DNA of 64,000 bases from an uncultured Bacteroidales bacterium (GTDB lineage: Bacteria; Bacteroidota; Bacteroidia; Bacteroidales; Paludibacteraceae), in NCBI GenBank assembly GCA_946616535.1, contig CAMOJA010000003.1, positions 1 to 64,000 of the forward strand, read 5' to 3'. Below the pieces are notes generated by a model. It saw only the letters and a list, made by a program, of their open reading frames with translations. It did no database searches and was not told the DNA's origin. Made by a program: the position numbers and the translations under genes. Below, in pieces: positions 7,941 to 18,639 of the stretch (its first letter is position 1; each line of letters begins with the position of its first letter).

Positions 7941-9149
7941 TTACGGCATGATTGTTTCTTGTCCGGTGAGAGTATAAGTCTTATCACCGCGGAGAATGAA
8001 GATCTGACCCTCACGAATAACCTTGGTACATTGTATTTGGTCACTTAGTACATCACCTACGCCTTGTTTTCCGTCTTGTGAATTATGGCTTCCGGATTCA
8101 AGCGCAAAAGCAACAGGTTCCATATTCACCTCTTGGTCTCCGGAACGGTTGCAATCAATCCACCATGCATAGATATCAATATCCTTATCCATCGTCCATA
8201 TTTTCTTGTTGGAATCGGTGAAAACAAGTTTGATATGATACACATATGCGTTGGGGGCCGTTGACGGACCTACTTTGGTAATCTTCATCTCTGCCAGATT
8301 GATTGCCGCCTCCGACCATCCTTGCTCAGCCTTGGACGGGAAGATAAAATAAGAATGCTTGGCACCTGCCATACAGTTTATAAAATACTTCCTTCCTGAT
8401 TGATAATCAGAGCGGTAAGTGCCCTCTATCGAATATTGCGTCGGTGCCAAAATCTCCAAGCCTATCTGAGGGACTGCATCGTCCGACTCTTCTGATGCGA
8501 GGTACATAAACGTCATGAAATATTGGTCGTATGTATTGTTCTGGGTTGGGAACTTGCTCTCGCACGCATACATCTCCACATGCGCGTAGTTGATATCCAA
8601 CTGATTTTGCGGTTCTTCCATCTCCACATCGCCTAGGACGTAGAAATAGATATTCTTCTTATCGGCATCCTCCCATTTCTTGTCTTTGTCGTAATAGAAA
8701 CGGAAACGATGGGCATTGGAGGTGGTATAGCAAAGGAAACGACAGGTATTGGTGTTGGTCTCCAGCATCACGTAACCGCCATTGGAAGCAATCGTACATT
8801 CCTTGCCGCCACCGGTGAGTGTCAGCCCGTTTTGCTTGGCATTAGTGCCCATATAGCCGTTCTTAGTCTTGACGTAATACTTGTTACTACCTTCTTGACT
8901 AACCGTCACTTGGTAATCCGCCAAGTCCTCGGAAGTGATTTTCCCGTTCTGAATGGCTACTTGGGTATAGTTATTATTGGAGTCCTCGCCATTCCATACA
9001 TACGCCACCGTCTCTGATTTCTCATAGACGATAATATACGTGCCGGACCATCCTTCTGACGGCTTGGTATTTACACGCGTATAAACGGTAGCCGCATGGG
9101 AAAACAAAGAGCAACCCAATAGTAATATAGAAAATAAGATGTTTTTCAT
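7941..9149 (-). CDS. Secreted protein of unknown function
   Basis: A 402-residue protein with a clear signal peptide (MKNILFSILLLGCSLFSHAA). The body is rich in aromatic and Asn/Gly residues and predicted beta. The last 30 residues (..TKVIREGQIFILRGDKTYTLTGQETI) match a short C-terminal segment seen on many secreted proteins of Bacteroidales, where a K-V-x-x-x-G-Q-x-x-I-x-R-G-x-x-x-Y-x-x-x-G pattern ends the chain, possibly a sorting tail. No enzymatic motif recognised. It starts 7 nt after the HAD phosphatase gene. Confidence 0.75.
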   Translation of the reverse strand: MKNILFSILLLGCSLFSHAATVYTRVNTKPSEGWSGTYIIVYEKSETVAYVWNGEDSNNNYTQVAIQNGKITSEDLADYQVTVSQEGSNKYYVKTKNGYMGTNAKQNGLTLTGGGKECTIASNGGYVMLETNTNTCRFLCYTTSNAHRFRFYYDKDKKWEDADKKNIYFYVLGDVEMEEPQNQLDINYAHVEMYACESKFPTQNNTYDQYFMTFMYLASEESDDAVPQIGLEILAPTQYSIEGTYRSDYQSGRKYFINCMAGAKHSYFIFPSKAEQGWSEAAINLAEMKITKVGPSTAPNAYVYHIKLVFTDSNKKIWTMDKDIDIYAWWIDCNRSGDQEVNMEPVAFALESGSHNSQDGKQGVGDVLSDQIQCTKVIREGQIFILRGDKTYTLTGQETIMP

Positions 9150-9156
9150 GTTTTTT

Positions 9157-9783
9157 TTATAAAATCGTTTGATTTAACCGCAATGCATCGATGCTTTCGA
9201 AGGTTTGCCAATGGACCGTTTGCTCAGCCGCCAGACGATTAGCCTGTAAGTCATCAATAAAAATGACGTTTTCGGGATTACCGATCTCTTTTTGTACGGC
9301 TTCAAAGATCTCCGGTTCGGGCTTCGCCATGTGCATCTTTTGAGACAGGAAGAACCCATCAAAATGACTTTCCAAACCGTACTTACGATTGATGAAATCA
9401 TAATGAAGGTCATTCCCATTGGACAATAGATAGATCGGATGTCCTTTGGCGCGCAGCGAATCCACGAATTGCAAGCGCTCTGCCGGTAGGTCATCCAGCA
9501 TAGACATCCAAGCCTCAAGGATCTCATCTGTCGTAGTTCCCGGGTGGCAGTATTGCCGAATCTGAGCGAGGAAAGTCTCAGGAGAGATCATTCCCCGCTC
9601 AAAATCCGCCATCAGTTGTTTGGAGGCAATGCTAACCGCTTTCACGCCTTCACCACGGCTGTCCATACCCAGAACGAGACGCATATTCTCCTCGCCCATG
9701 AGTCTCTCAAAGGCTTGAAAACAGCGCTTCACATCCAGTTGGATAAGCACGCCTCCTAAATCAAAGACATATGTTAAACGCAT
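9157..9783 (-). CDS. HAD-superfamily phosphatase, YihX-like
   Basis: A 208-residue subfamily IA HAD hydrolase. Motif I is FDLGGVL (Asp8; the usual second Asp is Gly, as in YihX-type sugar phosphatases), motif II LLSNGND, motif III Lys in KPEPEIF and motif IV FIDDLQAN. It likely removes phosphate from a sugar phosphate, although the substrate is not shown by the sequence. Its start overlaps the end of the SDR gene by 10 nt, indicating cotranscription. Confidence 0.8.
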   Translation of the reverse strand: MRLTYVFDLGGVLIQLDVKRCFQAFERLMGEENMRLVLGMDSRGEGVKAVSIASKQLMADFERGMISPETFLAQIRQYCHPGTTTDEILEAWMSMLDDLPAERLQFVDSLRAKGHPIYLLSNGNDLHYDFINRKYGLESHFDGFFLSQKMHMAKPEPEIFEAVQKEIGNPENVIFIDDLQANRLAAEQTVHWQTFESIDALRLNQTIL

Positions 9784-10553
9784 GTGTATCCGCCATCAAC
9801 GGGCAGTGCTACGCCTGTTACATACGTGGATGCATCGGAAGCAAGGAAGACCACTGCACTGTCGAGTTCGCCTTCATGTCCGTAACGCTCCATCGGAATA
9901 ACCGTCTTGGCGTAGTTAGCGAAATACTCCGACTCCAAAGTCTCTTGGGTCAGCGGCGTAATGAAATAGCCCGGGCAGATGGTGTTGACCGTAATGCCGT
10001 GTTTACCCCACTCCGCAGCCAAAGCACGCGTCAGGTTGACAACACCGCCTTTGGCAGCATGGTAAGGGGCTGCGGGAGCAATCTTATTACCCACCAGACC
10101 ATACATGGACGCGATATTGATCACGCGGCCGTAATTATTCGGGATCATCGATTTCTTCGCTACTGCGCGTGCTACGCGGAAAGTACCAAAGAGATCCGTC
10201 TGCATCTCATTCTCAAACTGCGTATCGGTAATATCCTCCGCCGGAGCTACTGCTCCTGTACCGGCGTTATTAACGACAATATCAATGCGTCCAAACTGTT
10301 TGATGGCTTTATCTACCATCCAATCGACAGCCTCGGTATTGGTGATGTCGCATTGTAACGGCAATACCTGAACACCAAACTCTGCCTCAATGGCTTTCTG
10401 CACTTCCACCAATTTCTCATACCGGCGCGCGATAATCACCAAGTTCGCCCCACGAGCCGCCAGCGCTTTAGCCATCTGCACTCCCAGGCCGCCCGAACAA
10501 CCGGTTACCAACGCTACGCGACCTGTTAAATCAAAAATATCTTTCATTCCCAA
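9774..10553 (-). CDS. SDR-family oxidoreductase (gluconate 5-dehydrogenase-like)
   Basis: A 259-residue classical short-chain dehydrogenase. Cofactor motif TGCSGGLG near 17-24, NNAG near 93-96, catalytic Ser in NIASMYG with YHAAK about 14 residues on, and the PVDGGYT C-terminus. The sequence is closest in style to gluconate 5-dehydrogenase/3-oxoacyl-ACP reductase-like enzymes, so a sugar-acid substrate is plausible. Start is Met1 or Met3. It overlaps the HAD gene. Confidence 0.8.
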   Translation of the reverse strand: MGMKDIFDLTGRVALVTGCSGGLGVQMAKALAARGANLVIIARRYEKLVEVQKAIEAEFGVQVLPLQCDITNTEAVDWMVDKAIKQFGRIDIVVNNAGTGAVAPAEDITDTQFENEMQTDLFGTFRVARAVAKKSMIPNNYGRVINIASMYGLVGNKIAPAAPYHAAKGGVVNLTRALAAEWGKHGITVNTICPGYFITPLTQETLESEYFANYAKTVIPMERYGHEGELDSAVVFLASDASTYVTGVALPVDGGYTCV

Positions 10554-10586
10554 TATATAAAATTATGTTAATAATGTTTATATCTA

Positions 10587-11621
10587 TCATTTATTACTCG
10601 AAAGAAGAATCTCCATCACTTCCGATGGTTTCCCTTCTTTTGTAAAGGCTCCCATATCGTAACTTCCCCATCCTAACGGGATATACTCCGCCGGTCTCCA
10701 ATTTCCATAGCACTCCGGCTCCCAGTAGAAGATACCGGCACACGAATCAATGGCTTGTGCACGTTCTACAAAATCCGCCATGACGGTAGCAGAAAGCGTG
10801 TCGTTGGCAAACATACCGATCTCAGCAATCATCACCGGACAATGCCATTGGCTGATAAGACGGCGGATATTGGCCTCCGCCAGTTCATTCATCTCCTGCC
10901 ACGTCTTACCTCCGTTCCAAGCGCTCATCATCGGGTAATGAGACAGTCCAATCATATCCCATTTGCCGCCGTGAGCCGCCATCTGAGTCCAGAACCAATC
11001 ACGCTGCTCATAGGCGTTATCGACATGAACGATGACGTTGATATCCGGGAATGCCTCTTTAGCGGATTTATATCCCATCGCCGTAAATCCGGCATAGTGA
11101 GCCCACTCTCCTTCCTCCTTATTTACTTTTCCCATCGGCCATAACATACCGTTAGGCGTCTCATTGCCGATCTGTACCCATTCGGGCTTGATACCGGCTT
11201 CCTTGAGGGTATAAAGGACATCGAGCGTGTGCTCACGCACGGCTTCCAGCATCGTTTCGTAGTCGTAATTCTGCCACGCAGCCGGAATAGTCTGGTGGCT
11301 GGGATCTGCAAAGAAATCCGAGTAATGGATATCTATCATGATCCGTTGCCCTTGTTGGGCTGCCCGTTTGGCAAGGGAAAGCATATCTTCCTTGTTGCTC
11401 CATCCGGTAGTATGATTGACCCAGACGCGGAGTCGCACAGCGTTCATGCCCATCTCGCGCAACGTGGCTATACAATCGTCATGGAACATCGAATCATGCT
11501 CCATCTCGCTAAGCCAACTCAGATCAGCCCCTTTCGCCCATGAGCCGCGCGGACTATCCGTCTTGTGATAACAACTACAGAATAGTCCGCTGACAAGGGC
11601 TATGAGAAGAATTTTCTTCAT
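10587..11621 (-). CDS. GH53 arabinogalactan endo-beta-1,4-galactanase, lipoprotein
   Basis: A 344-residue glycoside hydrolase of family 53 that cleaves beta-1,4-galactan side chains of pectin. The family blocks GADLSWL, GMNAVRLRVWV, DIHYSDFFADP, EWVQIGNE and GLSHYP are all present. By family pattern the acid/base is E154 (QIGNE) and the nucleophile E267 (AEIG). The N-terminus is a lipoprotein signal with lipobox LFCSC (Cys17), so it is probably on the outer membrane or in the periplasm. It stands alone, without a SusC/SusD pair in the window, directly after fabD (1 nt gap). Confidence 0.9.
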   Translation of the reverse strand: MKKILLIALVSGLFCSCYHKTDSPRGSWAKGADLSWLSEMEHDSMFHDDCIATLREMGMNAVRLRVWVNHTTGWSNKEDMLSLAKRAAQQGQRIMIDIHYSDFFADPSHQTIPAAWQNYDYETMLEAVREHTLDVLYTLKEAGIKPEWVQIGNETPNGMLWPMGKVNKEEGEWAHYAGFTAMGYKSAKEAFPDINVIVHVDNAYEQRDWFWTQMAAHGGKWDMIGLSHYPMMSAWNGGKTWQEMNELAEANIRRLISQWHCPVMIAEIGMFANDTLSATVMADFVERAQAIDSCAGIFYWEPECYGNWRPAEYIPLGWGSYDMGAFTKEGKPSEVMEILLSSNK

Positions 11622-11622
11622 T

Positions 11623-12492
11623 TTATCCGACTTGAACTTCCGGATTAATCTTACGGATCAGACCTTTGAGGACATCTCCCGGACCGAACTCATAGAACTC
11701 CGTCGCACCGTCCGCAATCATGTTTTGCACGGACTGCGTCCAGCGAACGGGAGCTGTGAGTTGTTTCAAGAGGTTTTCGCGGATTATTTCCGGTTCTGTT
11801 TCTGCTTTTGCCGTTACGTTTTGATAGATCGGGCAGAAGGGCTTGTGGAAGTCCGTTTTGAGGATGGCAGCTTTGAGATCTTCCGCAGCAGGAGCCATCA
11901 ACGGCGAGTGGAAAGCACCGCCTACCGGAAGTCTCAACGCACGTCGAGCACCTGCTTCTTTCATAGCGACACAGGCAGCCTCGACAGCCTCCACTTCACC
12001 GGAAATAACAATCTGACCGGGGCAGTTGAAATTGGCAGCAACGACAACTCCACTAACGCTTTCGCAGATCTCGACCACTTTCTCATCTGGCAGACCGAGA
12101 ACGGCAGCCATCGTACCTGGGTTGGCCTCGCAGGCAGCCTGCATCGCTTGCGCGCGTGCGGACACTAATAATAAGGCATCCTCAAAACGCAAAGCGCCAC
12201 AGGCTACCAACGCGCTAAACTCGCCCAGACTGTGACCGGCGACCATGTCGGGTTTCTCGATGGTCAAAAGACGCTGTGCCACAACAGAATGCAGAAAGAC
12301 GGCAGGTTGCGTCACTTTGGTCTGCTTCAAATCATCGGCTGTGCCCTCAAACATGACATCCGTCAGCGAGAAGCCAAGCAGCCTGTCGGCTGTTTGGCAC
12401 ATCTCGCGGGCTTCTGCATGTGCATCGTACAAATCTTTGCACATGCCCGGAAATTGACTTCCCTGTCCGGGAAAAACAAATGCTTTCAGCAT
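11623..12492 (-). CDS. fabD: Malonyl-CoA:ACP transacylase
   Basis: A 289-residue acyltransferase that loads malonate on acyl carrier protein for fatty acid synthesis. FPGQGSQ at 7-13, the nucleophile Ser88 in GHSLGEF, and GGAFHSPLM with the catalytic His near 196 are all present, with normal length and no truncation. It lies 20 nt after the V-ATPase K gene and shares that long minus-strand run. Confidence 0.95.
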   Translation of the reverse strand: MLKAFVFPGQGSQFPGMCKDLYDAHAEAREMCQTADRLLGFSLTDVMFEGTADDLKQTKVTQPAVFLHSVVAQRLLTIEKPDMVAGHSLGEFSALVACGALRFEDALLLVSARAQAMQAACEANPGTMAAVLGLPDEKVVEICESVSGVVVAANFNCPGQIVISGEVEAVEAACVAMKEAGARRALRLPVGGAFHSPLMAPAAEDLKAAILKTDFHKPFCPIYQNVTAKAETEPEIIRENLLKQLTAPVRWTQSVQNMIADGATEFYEFGPGDVLKGLIRKINPEVQVG

Positions 12493-12512
12493 TTTCGTTT
12501 AGCGTTAATGGT

Positions 12513-13001
<489 letters not shown>

Positions 13002-13015
13002 TTAATATTTACACG

Positions 13016-14782
13016 TTAGTTTTTGAATGGTTTATACTCTTTTCCACCACCTTCGAAGCCTGCATTTTTGTAGAACTCCACAAAGGTAAGACGCATCGGG
13101 TGAACCACGGAAGAAATCAAGCAGAGCGCGAAATTAAGCGTGTGCCCGAAGACCATGATCAGCAAGGTCGGCAGCCATCCTATCCATCCGGGCAATGCCC
13201 CTCCGGCTTGAAGCGCCAAGGCATTAAACACATTGCCTAAAATACCTCCAGCGAGACCCAGCGCGAACAGACGGATATACGACAGCACATCGCCCAACAG
13301 GCCGCTGACCATATTATACGTGCCCCATAAACCGCCACCGATATTCACCAGCAGAATCTTACGATCCGGATTGCTGTAGAACAAGATGAACAGTGCGCAG
13401 ATACCCAAAATCGCATAAATGCTATAGAGTCCGATGGTAGACAGCGAACTTGCGGTAGCCGCCCAAACGATGAGCGTTACCAAGGCAACAAGCCATGCAC
13501 AATCATACGCTGCATACTTGAAGCCGTCCCGCAAGGTGATCTTCACTACCTTGAAGCCCATAGCAAACAGTATTTGGAAGATACCGATGAGGATGGAAAA
13601 TACCATCATGGGATGGTACGAGCCGCCCATGAAATGCACTGTAGCGTTCGTCTCCGTAATGAAATACTGCTTCACAGGAGCAAGGAATGCCACTTCCTCC
13701 AGATTGATTCCGAAGAACATACCCGTCAGAATACCGACAATCATAGTCGTTGCGCCCATGAACACGCCTAACCATCCCCACTCTTTCAGTTTCGGAGCTT
13801 TGAGAATGACCGCTATACCTGCCAATAAGATCAACAGGCCGTAGCCTCCATCGCCCAGACAGAGTCCGAAGAACAACATGAAGAACGGCGCAAAGAAAGG
13901 TGTCGGATCTATCTCTGAATAATTTGGCAGCGAATAGAGCCGCGTGATCGGTTCAAAGAGCCGCGTATAGAAGTTATTCTTCAGTTGAATCGGCACTTCG
14001 TCCTCTTTTTCAGGATCGGTCTCTTCATAATAAACCTCTGCGGCAGCAAGCATCGCGTTCAGTTCGGGCTCTTTGTCAATCGGACAGAAGCCCTCAAAGA
14101 GACAGAGCGAACCTTCTGCAAGTTTGTCGGTTGAGAGCGTAACACGCTGCCAATCAATGTTTTGACGAGCTTCTTTGAGTTGCGCTTTGAGATCCTCAAT
14201 ATTCGCTATTTGCCATGCCTCAATGCGGGCATTAGCAGCAGCGAGCAGACCTTTGAGGTTTTCTACTTCCTGCATGTACTGCGCGGCGGATTTTTCCGGT
14301 TGCGGGATTTCGGTAGCCTTGTCGAGAAGATCCGAGTTATCGAGGTCTTTAGACGAGTTATCGAGGTTTACGAAATAGGTCTTACCCTCTTTCTCGGAGA
14401 CTTTTATACCCCACTCTTCCTGGAAAACAGAAGTGCTGCAAGCGAAGAAACGAAGCGTGTAGCCGGCTTCTTTGAGTTGCTGGATACGTGCAGGATCGAA
14501 GTCTCCCCATACTGCGACTTGTGAAGCCGCTTGTTTGGCATCTTCGATGCTTTGTTCAATGTTGGCACGTTCTGCGAGCAGTTGATCCGGCGCACCTTGT
14601 TTGAGCAGACGACGCAGTTCGTCCTCGTGCTGGAGGGCTGCCTGAAGTTGCTCATCATCTTCGATGAGACCTGCTGCTTTCTGCGTGATATGTACAACAC
14701 CGAGGTCGCGGAGTTGCGTCAGGAAAGGCTCATAATCGCGATGGAACACCAAGAAGGTGTATTTCTTCATTTGCGTAATCAT
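13016..14782 (-). CDS. V-type ATPase subunit I (a-subunit homologue)
   Basis: A 588-residue protein with a cytoplasmic coiled-coil N-terminal half (about 1-300) and a membrane C-terminal half of about seven helices that forms the stator ion channel. Characteristic parts are PFFMLFFGLCLGDGGYGL at about 285-305 and SYIRLFALGLAGG near 490, where the Arg is the conserved stator arginine. The start at 14782 overlaps the subunit D stop by 4 nt; Met5 is an alternative. Confidence 0.93.
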   Translation of the reverse strand: MITQMKKYTFLVFHRDYEPFLTQLRDLGVVHITQKAAGLIEDDEQLQAALQHEDELRRLLKQGAPDQLLAERANIEQSIEDAKQAASQVAVWGDFDPARIQQLKEAGYTLRFFACSTSVFQEEWGIKVSEKEGKTYFVNLDNSSKDLDNSDLLDKATEIPQPEKSAAQYMQEVENLKGLLAAANARIEAWQIANIEDLKAQLKEARQNIDWQRVTLSTDKLAEGSLCLFEGFCPIDKEPELNAMLAAAEVYYEETDPEKEDEVPIQLKNNFYTRLFEPITRLYSLPNYSEIDPTPFFAPFFMLFFGLCLGDGGYGLLILLAGIAVILKAPKLKEWGWLGVFMGATTMIVGILTGMFFGINLEEVAFLAPVKQYFITETNATVHFMGGSYHPMMVFSILIGIFQILFAMGFKVVKITLRDGFKYAAYDCAWLVALVTLIVWAATASSLSTIGLYSIYAILGICALFILFYSNPDRKILLVNIGGGLWGTYNMVSGLLGDVLSYIRLFALGLAGGILGNVFNALALQAGGALPGWIGWLPTLLIMVFGHTLNFALCLISSVVHPMRLTFVEFYKNAGFEGGGKEYKPFKN

Positions 14783-15411
14783 GCTTGTACCTCCTTTCCC
14801 TTATTCTCTTCCGCGGCGCGTGCTTCGGCTTCGCGTTTAGACTTAACGATCTTCTGACTGGACTTGGAGAGGTTCTCTTCGTCTTCCATAAATCGTTTGA
14901 TTTTACGTATAGCATCCTGATAACCAGGGATCTGTACTTTCTCAAAGAGGTTCACTTTTTGCGTCGTTTTCTTACGCGCAAACTCGAGTAGTTCCACTTT
15001 TCGACGTACGAACTCCTGGCGGATACCGACATCGGCGATGGCTTTGAGTTGCTCAAAACCATCTGCAAACCATTTGGGAGACGAGAATAAAGAAAACTCT
15101 TTGGTCGAATAGACGACTTCATCCAACACGGGTACGCGCACGCCTGCAATCTTTTTAATAGACATGCGTACGTCGTCCACATGGATGAGCGAAGTGTCAA
15201 ATTCGCCCCAAAGCGCAATCATCTGGTCGTAATCTTTAATGCGGCGCTCGACTTCCAAGTCCAGGTCTTCGAGCTCTTTCTTTGCCTTCTTCACCTCAAG
15301 ACGAAGTGCTGTCTCCTTGCTTTGCAAAGTGGGCAAAGTTCGTTGCCGCATCTTCAGATCTTTCTCCAAAGTTTGCAACGATGTTTTATTGAATTGGTAT
15401 GTTATAGCCAT
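14779..15411 (-). CDS. V-type ATPase subunit D
   Basis: A 210-residue, largely coiled-coil protein starting MAITYQFNKTSLQTLEKDLKMR, the typical beginning of the central-stalk subunit D. It links the A3B3 head to the rotor. It begins 6 nt after subunit B and overlaps subunit I by 4 nt. Confidence 0.9.
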   Translation of the reverse strand: MAITYQFNKTSLQTLEKDLKMRQRTLPTLQSKETALRLEVKKAKKELEDLDLEVERRIKDYDQMIALWGEFDTSLIHVDDVRMSIKKIAGVRVPVLDEVVYSTKEFSLFSSPKWFADGFEQLKAIADVGIRQEFVRRKVELLEFARKKTTQKVNLFEKVQIPGYQDAIRKIKRFMEDEENLSKSSQKIVKSKREAEARAAEENKGKEVQA

Positions 15412-15417
15412 AACCTA

Positions 15418-16746
15418 TTATGCTTTTGGCCAGTACTTCTCAACAAGAGCGGCCTTAATATTTACTTCTTCCGGTTTGAAATATTTGCCAAACAACGTCC
15501 AAGCTACGTCAAGCATCTGAACGGTATTGATGTTCACGTCGATAGCGAGGATCTCGCGGCTGTAGTCGCGTGCGAAGTCCAAGCAGCGCTCATCGTAGTT
15601 GGTCAAGTCGAAACCGTTCTCTTTCTTGGTCTTAGCGTTAGCAGCGTCGGCGTACAAGCGAACAGCGGCATTCATTACCTGCGGATGATCTTCGCGGGTC
15701 TTCTTGCCGGCCACCAGCTGTTTCAGACGAGACAGCGAACGGAACGGATCGACGATGACTTTACCGATTTCGGAGTCACGGCGGAGATAGAGCTGACCCT
15801 CTGTGATGTAACCGGTGTTATCCGGAATAGCGTGTGTGATGTCGCCACCGGAAAGCGTGGTTACGGCGATGATGGTGATAGAACCGCCACCTGCCTGCTC
15901 CGGGAACTGAACCGCCTTCTCGTAGATTTTCGCGAGGTCGGAATAGAGCGAACCCGGCATGGAGTCCTTGGAAGGAATCTGGTCCATACGGTTCGACACG
16001 ATTGCCAATGCGTCAGCGTAGAGCGTCATGTCGGTCAAGAGGACGAGCACTTTCTCGTGTTTCTCTACCGCGAAATACTCTGCGGCTGTAAGCGCCATAT
16101 CCGGGATTAGGAGTCGCTCTACTGGCGGGTTCTCGGTCGTGTTGACGAACGAGATGATGTGGTCGAGCACGCCGGCGTTGGTGAAGACGTTCTTGAAATA
16201 GAGGTAGTCATCGTTGGTCAGACCCATACCGCCGAGGATGATCTTGTCTGCCTCTGCACGGAGTGCCACGTTTGCCATCACCTGGTTGTACGGCTGATCC
16301 GGATCCGCGAAGAACGGAATCTTCTGTCCGGAAACGAGGGTGTTGTTCAGGTCAATACCTGCAATACCCGTAGCAATCAGTTCTGACGGTTGTTTACGAC
16401 GAACGGGGTTTACAGAAGGGCCACCGATCTCAACCTCTTTACCTTCGATAGCCGGTCCTCCATCAATCGGGTCGCCGTACGCGTTGAAGAAACGTCCTGC
16501 GAGTTGGTCAGACACTTTGAGGCTCGGTGCTTTGCCGAGGAACACTACTTCTGCGTTGGTCGGAATACCTTCGGTACCCTGGAACACCTGCAGCGTCACC
16601 TCGTCACCGATGATTTTTACTACCTGTGCGAGTTTGCCGTTGACGGTAGCGAGTTCATCGTTACCCACTCCTTCGGCTTTCAGCGAACAGGTCGCTTTGG
16701 TGATCGCCGTAATCTGGGTATATATTTTTTGAAATGCTTTAGCCAT
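15418..16746 (-). CDS. V-type ATPase subunit B
   Basis: A 442-residue non-catalytic head subunit (MAKAFQKIYTQITAITKATCSLKAEGV..., GREIL-like central domain, SGQKIPFFADPD, GMGLTNDDYLYF). It lacks a Walker A lysine motif, as expected for B. It alternates with subunit A in the hexameric head. It is separated from subunit A by a 141-bp spacer containing a dispersed repeat (16802-16859). Confidence 0.95.
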   Translation of the reverse strand: MAKAFQKIYTQITAITKATCSLKAEGVGNDELATVNGKLAQVVKIIGDEVTLQVFQGTEGIPTNAEVVFLGKAPSLKVSDQLAGRFFNAYGDPIDGGPAIEGKEVEIGGPSVNPVRRKQPSELIATGIAGIDLNNTLVSGQKIPFFADPDQPYNQVMANVALRAEADKIILGGMGLTNDDYLYFKNVFTNAGVLDHIISFVNTTENPPVERLLIPDMALTAAEYFAVEKHEKVLVLLTDMTLYADALAIVSNRMDQIPSKDSMPGSLYSDLAKIYEKAVQFPEQAGGGSITIIAVTTLSGGDITHAIPDNTGYITEGQLYLRRDSEIGKVIVDPFRSLSRLKQLVAGKKTREDHPQVMNAAVRLYADAANAKTKKENGFDLTNYDERCLDFARDYSREILAIDVNINTVQMLDVAWTLFGKYFKPEEVNIKAALVEKYWPKA

Positions 16747-16801
16747 AAAACTATTTACGATTTATTCATTTACCATTTGTTCATTTTTTTCAACTACTGT
16801 T

Positions 16802-16859
16802 GTACTAACCTTAGCCTCATCTTAGCCTTCACCGTCGTTTGACCGTCGTTCGACTGTCG
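16802..16859 (-). repeat. 58-bp dispersed repeat, copy 1
   Basis: On the minus strand it begins with about three CGACGGTCAAA-like units and ends AAGGTTAGTAC. It matches 51867-51924 over its whole 58-bp length without gaps. Both copies sit in a spacer between two genes of one operon and in the same orientation relative to transcription. Confidence 0.8.
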
Positions 16860-16887
16860 TTTTTGAATGCTAATTGAGTGCAATGCA

Positions 16888-18639
16888 TTACAACTGTTTC
16901 TCTGCCAAGAGATCATCGAGTTTCTTGCGGTAGTCTTCAAACTCTGCGGAGTGGAACTCACAATAGTTCATCTGCTTGCAGAGGTTGATGACGCGCTTAA
17001 AGTAATCAATGACATCGAGGAAGTTATCGAAATCGTAGTCGTGTTTGCAGATGTCCATGACGAGGCGGAGCATGTACTGCTGGCGCTCGAGCGGACAAAC
17101 AGCGTCGATCTTATCGAAGGCATCCTGCTGAAGGATAACGAAGTCAATCACTTCGGATTTCCAGAAGGTCTCGTGGTAATCTACCGGCACACCATCGTCA
17201 CCAAGGATGTTGATTTGCTCCTGAATCTCTTTACCGCGCTGGAGGTACGTCTTCATATCGTTGACCATCGGCAACCAGTTTTTGTCAATCAGACCGGAGA
17301 TATATTCCTCAAACTCAGGGTATTCCACATATTTGGAGTACGAATCGATGGGGTTCACAGCCGGGTAACGCTTGCGGTCGGCACGTGCCTGCTCAAGGGC
17401 ATAGAAACAACGTGCGACTTTCTTCGTACCTTCAGTAACCGGCTCTTTGAGGTTACCACCGGCCGGCGAAACGGTTCCGAGGAAAGTAACGGAACCTGTA
17501 GCTCCATTATTAAGGTACACGTAACCTGCGCGTGCGTAGAACGCACCGATGATTGCGGAGAGGTCCATCGGGAAAGCATCCTGTCCCGGAAGCTCCTCCA
17601 GACGGTTAGACATCTCACGGAGTGCTTGTGCCCAACGGGAAGTGGAGTCCGCCATGAGGAGGACGCGCAGACCCATCGAACGATAGTACTCGGCGATGGT
17701 CATGGACGTATAAACAGACGCCTCACGCGATGCGACAGGCATGTTAGACGTGTTGGCGATGATGATGGTACGCTCCATCAGTTTGCGGCCGGTGTGCGGG
17801 TCATCGAGTTCCGGGAACTCAGTGAAGGTCTCTACGACCTCGTTGGCACGCTCGCCGCAGGCAGCGATGATGACGATGTCCGCTTCGGCTTGTTTGGAGA
17901 TAGCGTGCTGAAGGACGGTCTTACCGGTACCGAACGGACCGGGGATAAATCCTGTTCCACCTTCACAAAGCGGGTTAGCAGTATCAATGGTACGCACACC
18001 TGTTTCGAGCAGTTTGAAGGGACGCGGTTTCTCGCGGTAAGCGAGGATCGCTTTCTTCACCGGCCATTTCTGAACCATGGTTACCTCGTGGTCCACACCA
18101 TCTGCGTCGGTCAGAACCGCCATTACTTCGTTGATGGTGTACTCACCGGCTTTGGCGATAGACTTCACAGTGTATGTACCTTCGAAAACGAAAGGTACCA
18201 TGATCTTGTGCGGTTGGTGGTTTTCATCCACTTCACCCAACCAAGCGGCAGCCTCTACCTTGTCGCCCACTTTGGCGATAGGTGTGAACGCCCATTTCTT
18301 CTCTTGGTCGAGCGGGAAATTGTACTCACCACGTTTGAGGAACACACCGGTGAGTTTGTCCAAGTCGTTCTGCAGACCGTCGTAGTTACGGCTGAGCAGA
18401 CCCGGGCCGAGCGTCACCTCCAGCATGTGTCCCGTGAACTCCACTTTGTTGCCCACTTTGAGGCCACGAGTGGATTCGAAGACCTGCGCATATACGTTGG
18501 CTCCGATGACCTTGATGACCTCTGCCATCAGTTTAGTCTCGCCGACGTAGATGTAGCAAATTTCGTTTTGCGCAACCGGTCCATCGACAGCGACGGTTAC
18601 CAAGTTGGCAATAATTCCTTTAACTTTTCCTTGTGTCAT
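16888..18639 (-). CDS. V-type ATPase catalytic subunit A
   Basis: A 583-residue catalytic subunit. The Walker A loop GPFGTGKTVLQ (about 229-239), the A-type non-homologous region, and SNMPVASREASVYTSMTIAEYYRSMG are all intact. It hydrolyses or makes ATP in the cytoplasmic head. The spacer to the upstream DUF2764 gene (18640-18701) consists of ATATCGA-type short repeats. Confidence 0.96.
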   Translation of the reverse strand: MTQGKVKGIIANLVTVAVDGPVAQNEICYIYVGETKLMAEVIKVIGANVYAQVFESTRGLKVGNKVEFTGHMLEVTLGPGLLSRNYDGLQNDLDKLTGVFLKRGEYNFPLDQEKKWAFTPIAKVGDKVEAAAWLGEVDENHQPHKIMVPFVFEGTYTVKSIAKAGEYTINEVMAVLTDADGVDHEVTMVQKWPVKKAILAYREKPRPFKLLETGVRTIDTANPLCEGGTGFIPGPFGTGKTVLQHAISKQAEADIVIIAACGERANEVVETFTEFPELDDPHTGRKLMERTIIIANTSNMPVASREASVYTSMTIAEYYRSMGLRVLLMADSTSRWAQALREMSNRLEELPGQDAFPMDLSAIIGAFYARAGYVYLNNGATGSVTFLGTVSPAGGNLKEPVTEGTKKVARCFYALEQARADRKRYPAVNPIDSYSKYVEYPEFEEYISGLIDKNWLPMVNDMKTYLQRGKEIQEQINILGDDGVPVDYHETFWKSEVIDFVILQQDAFDKIDAVCPLERQQYMLRLVMDICKHDYDFDNFLDVIDYFKRVINLCKQMNYCEFHSAEFEDYRKKLDDLLAEKQL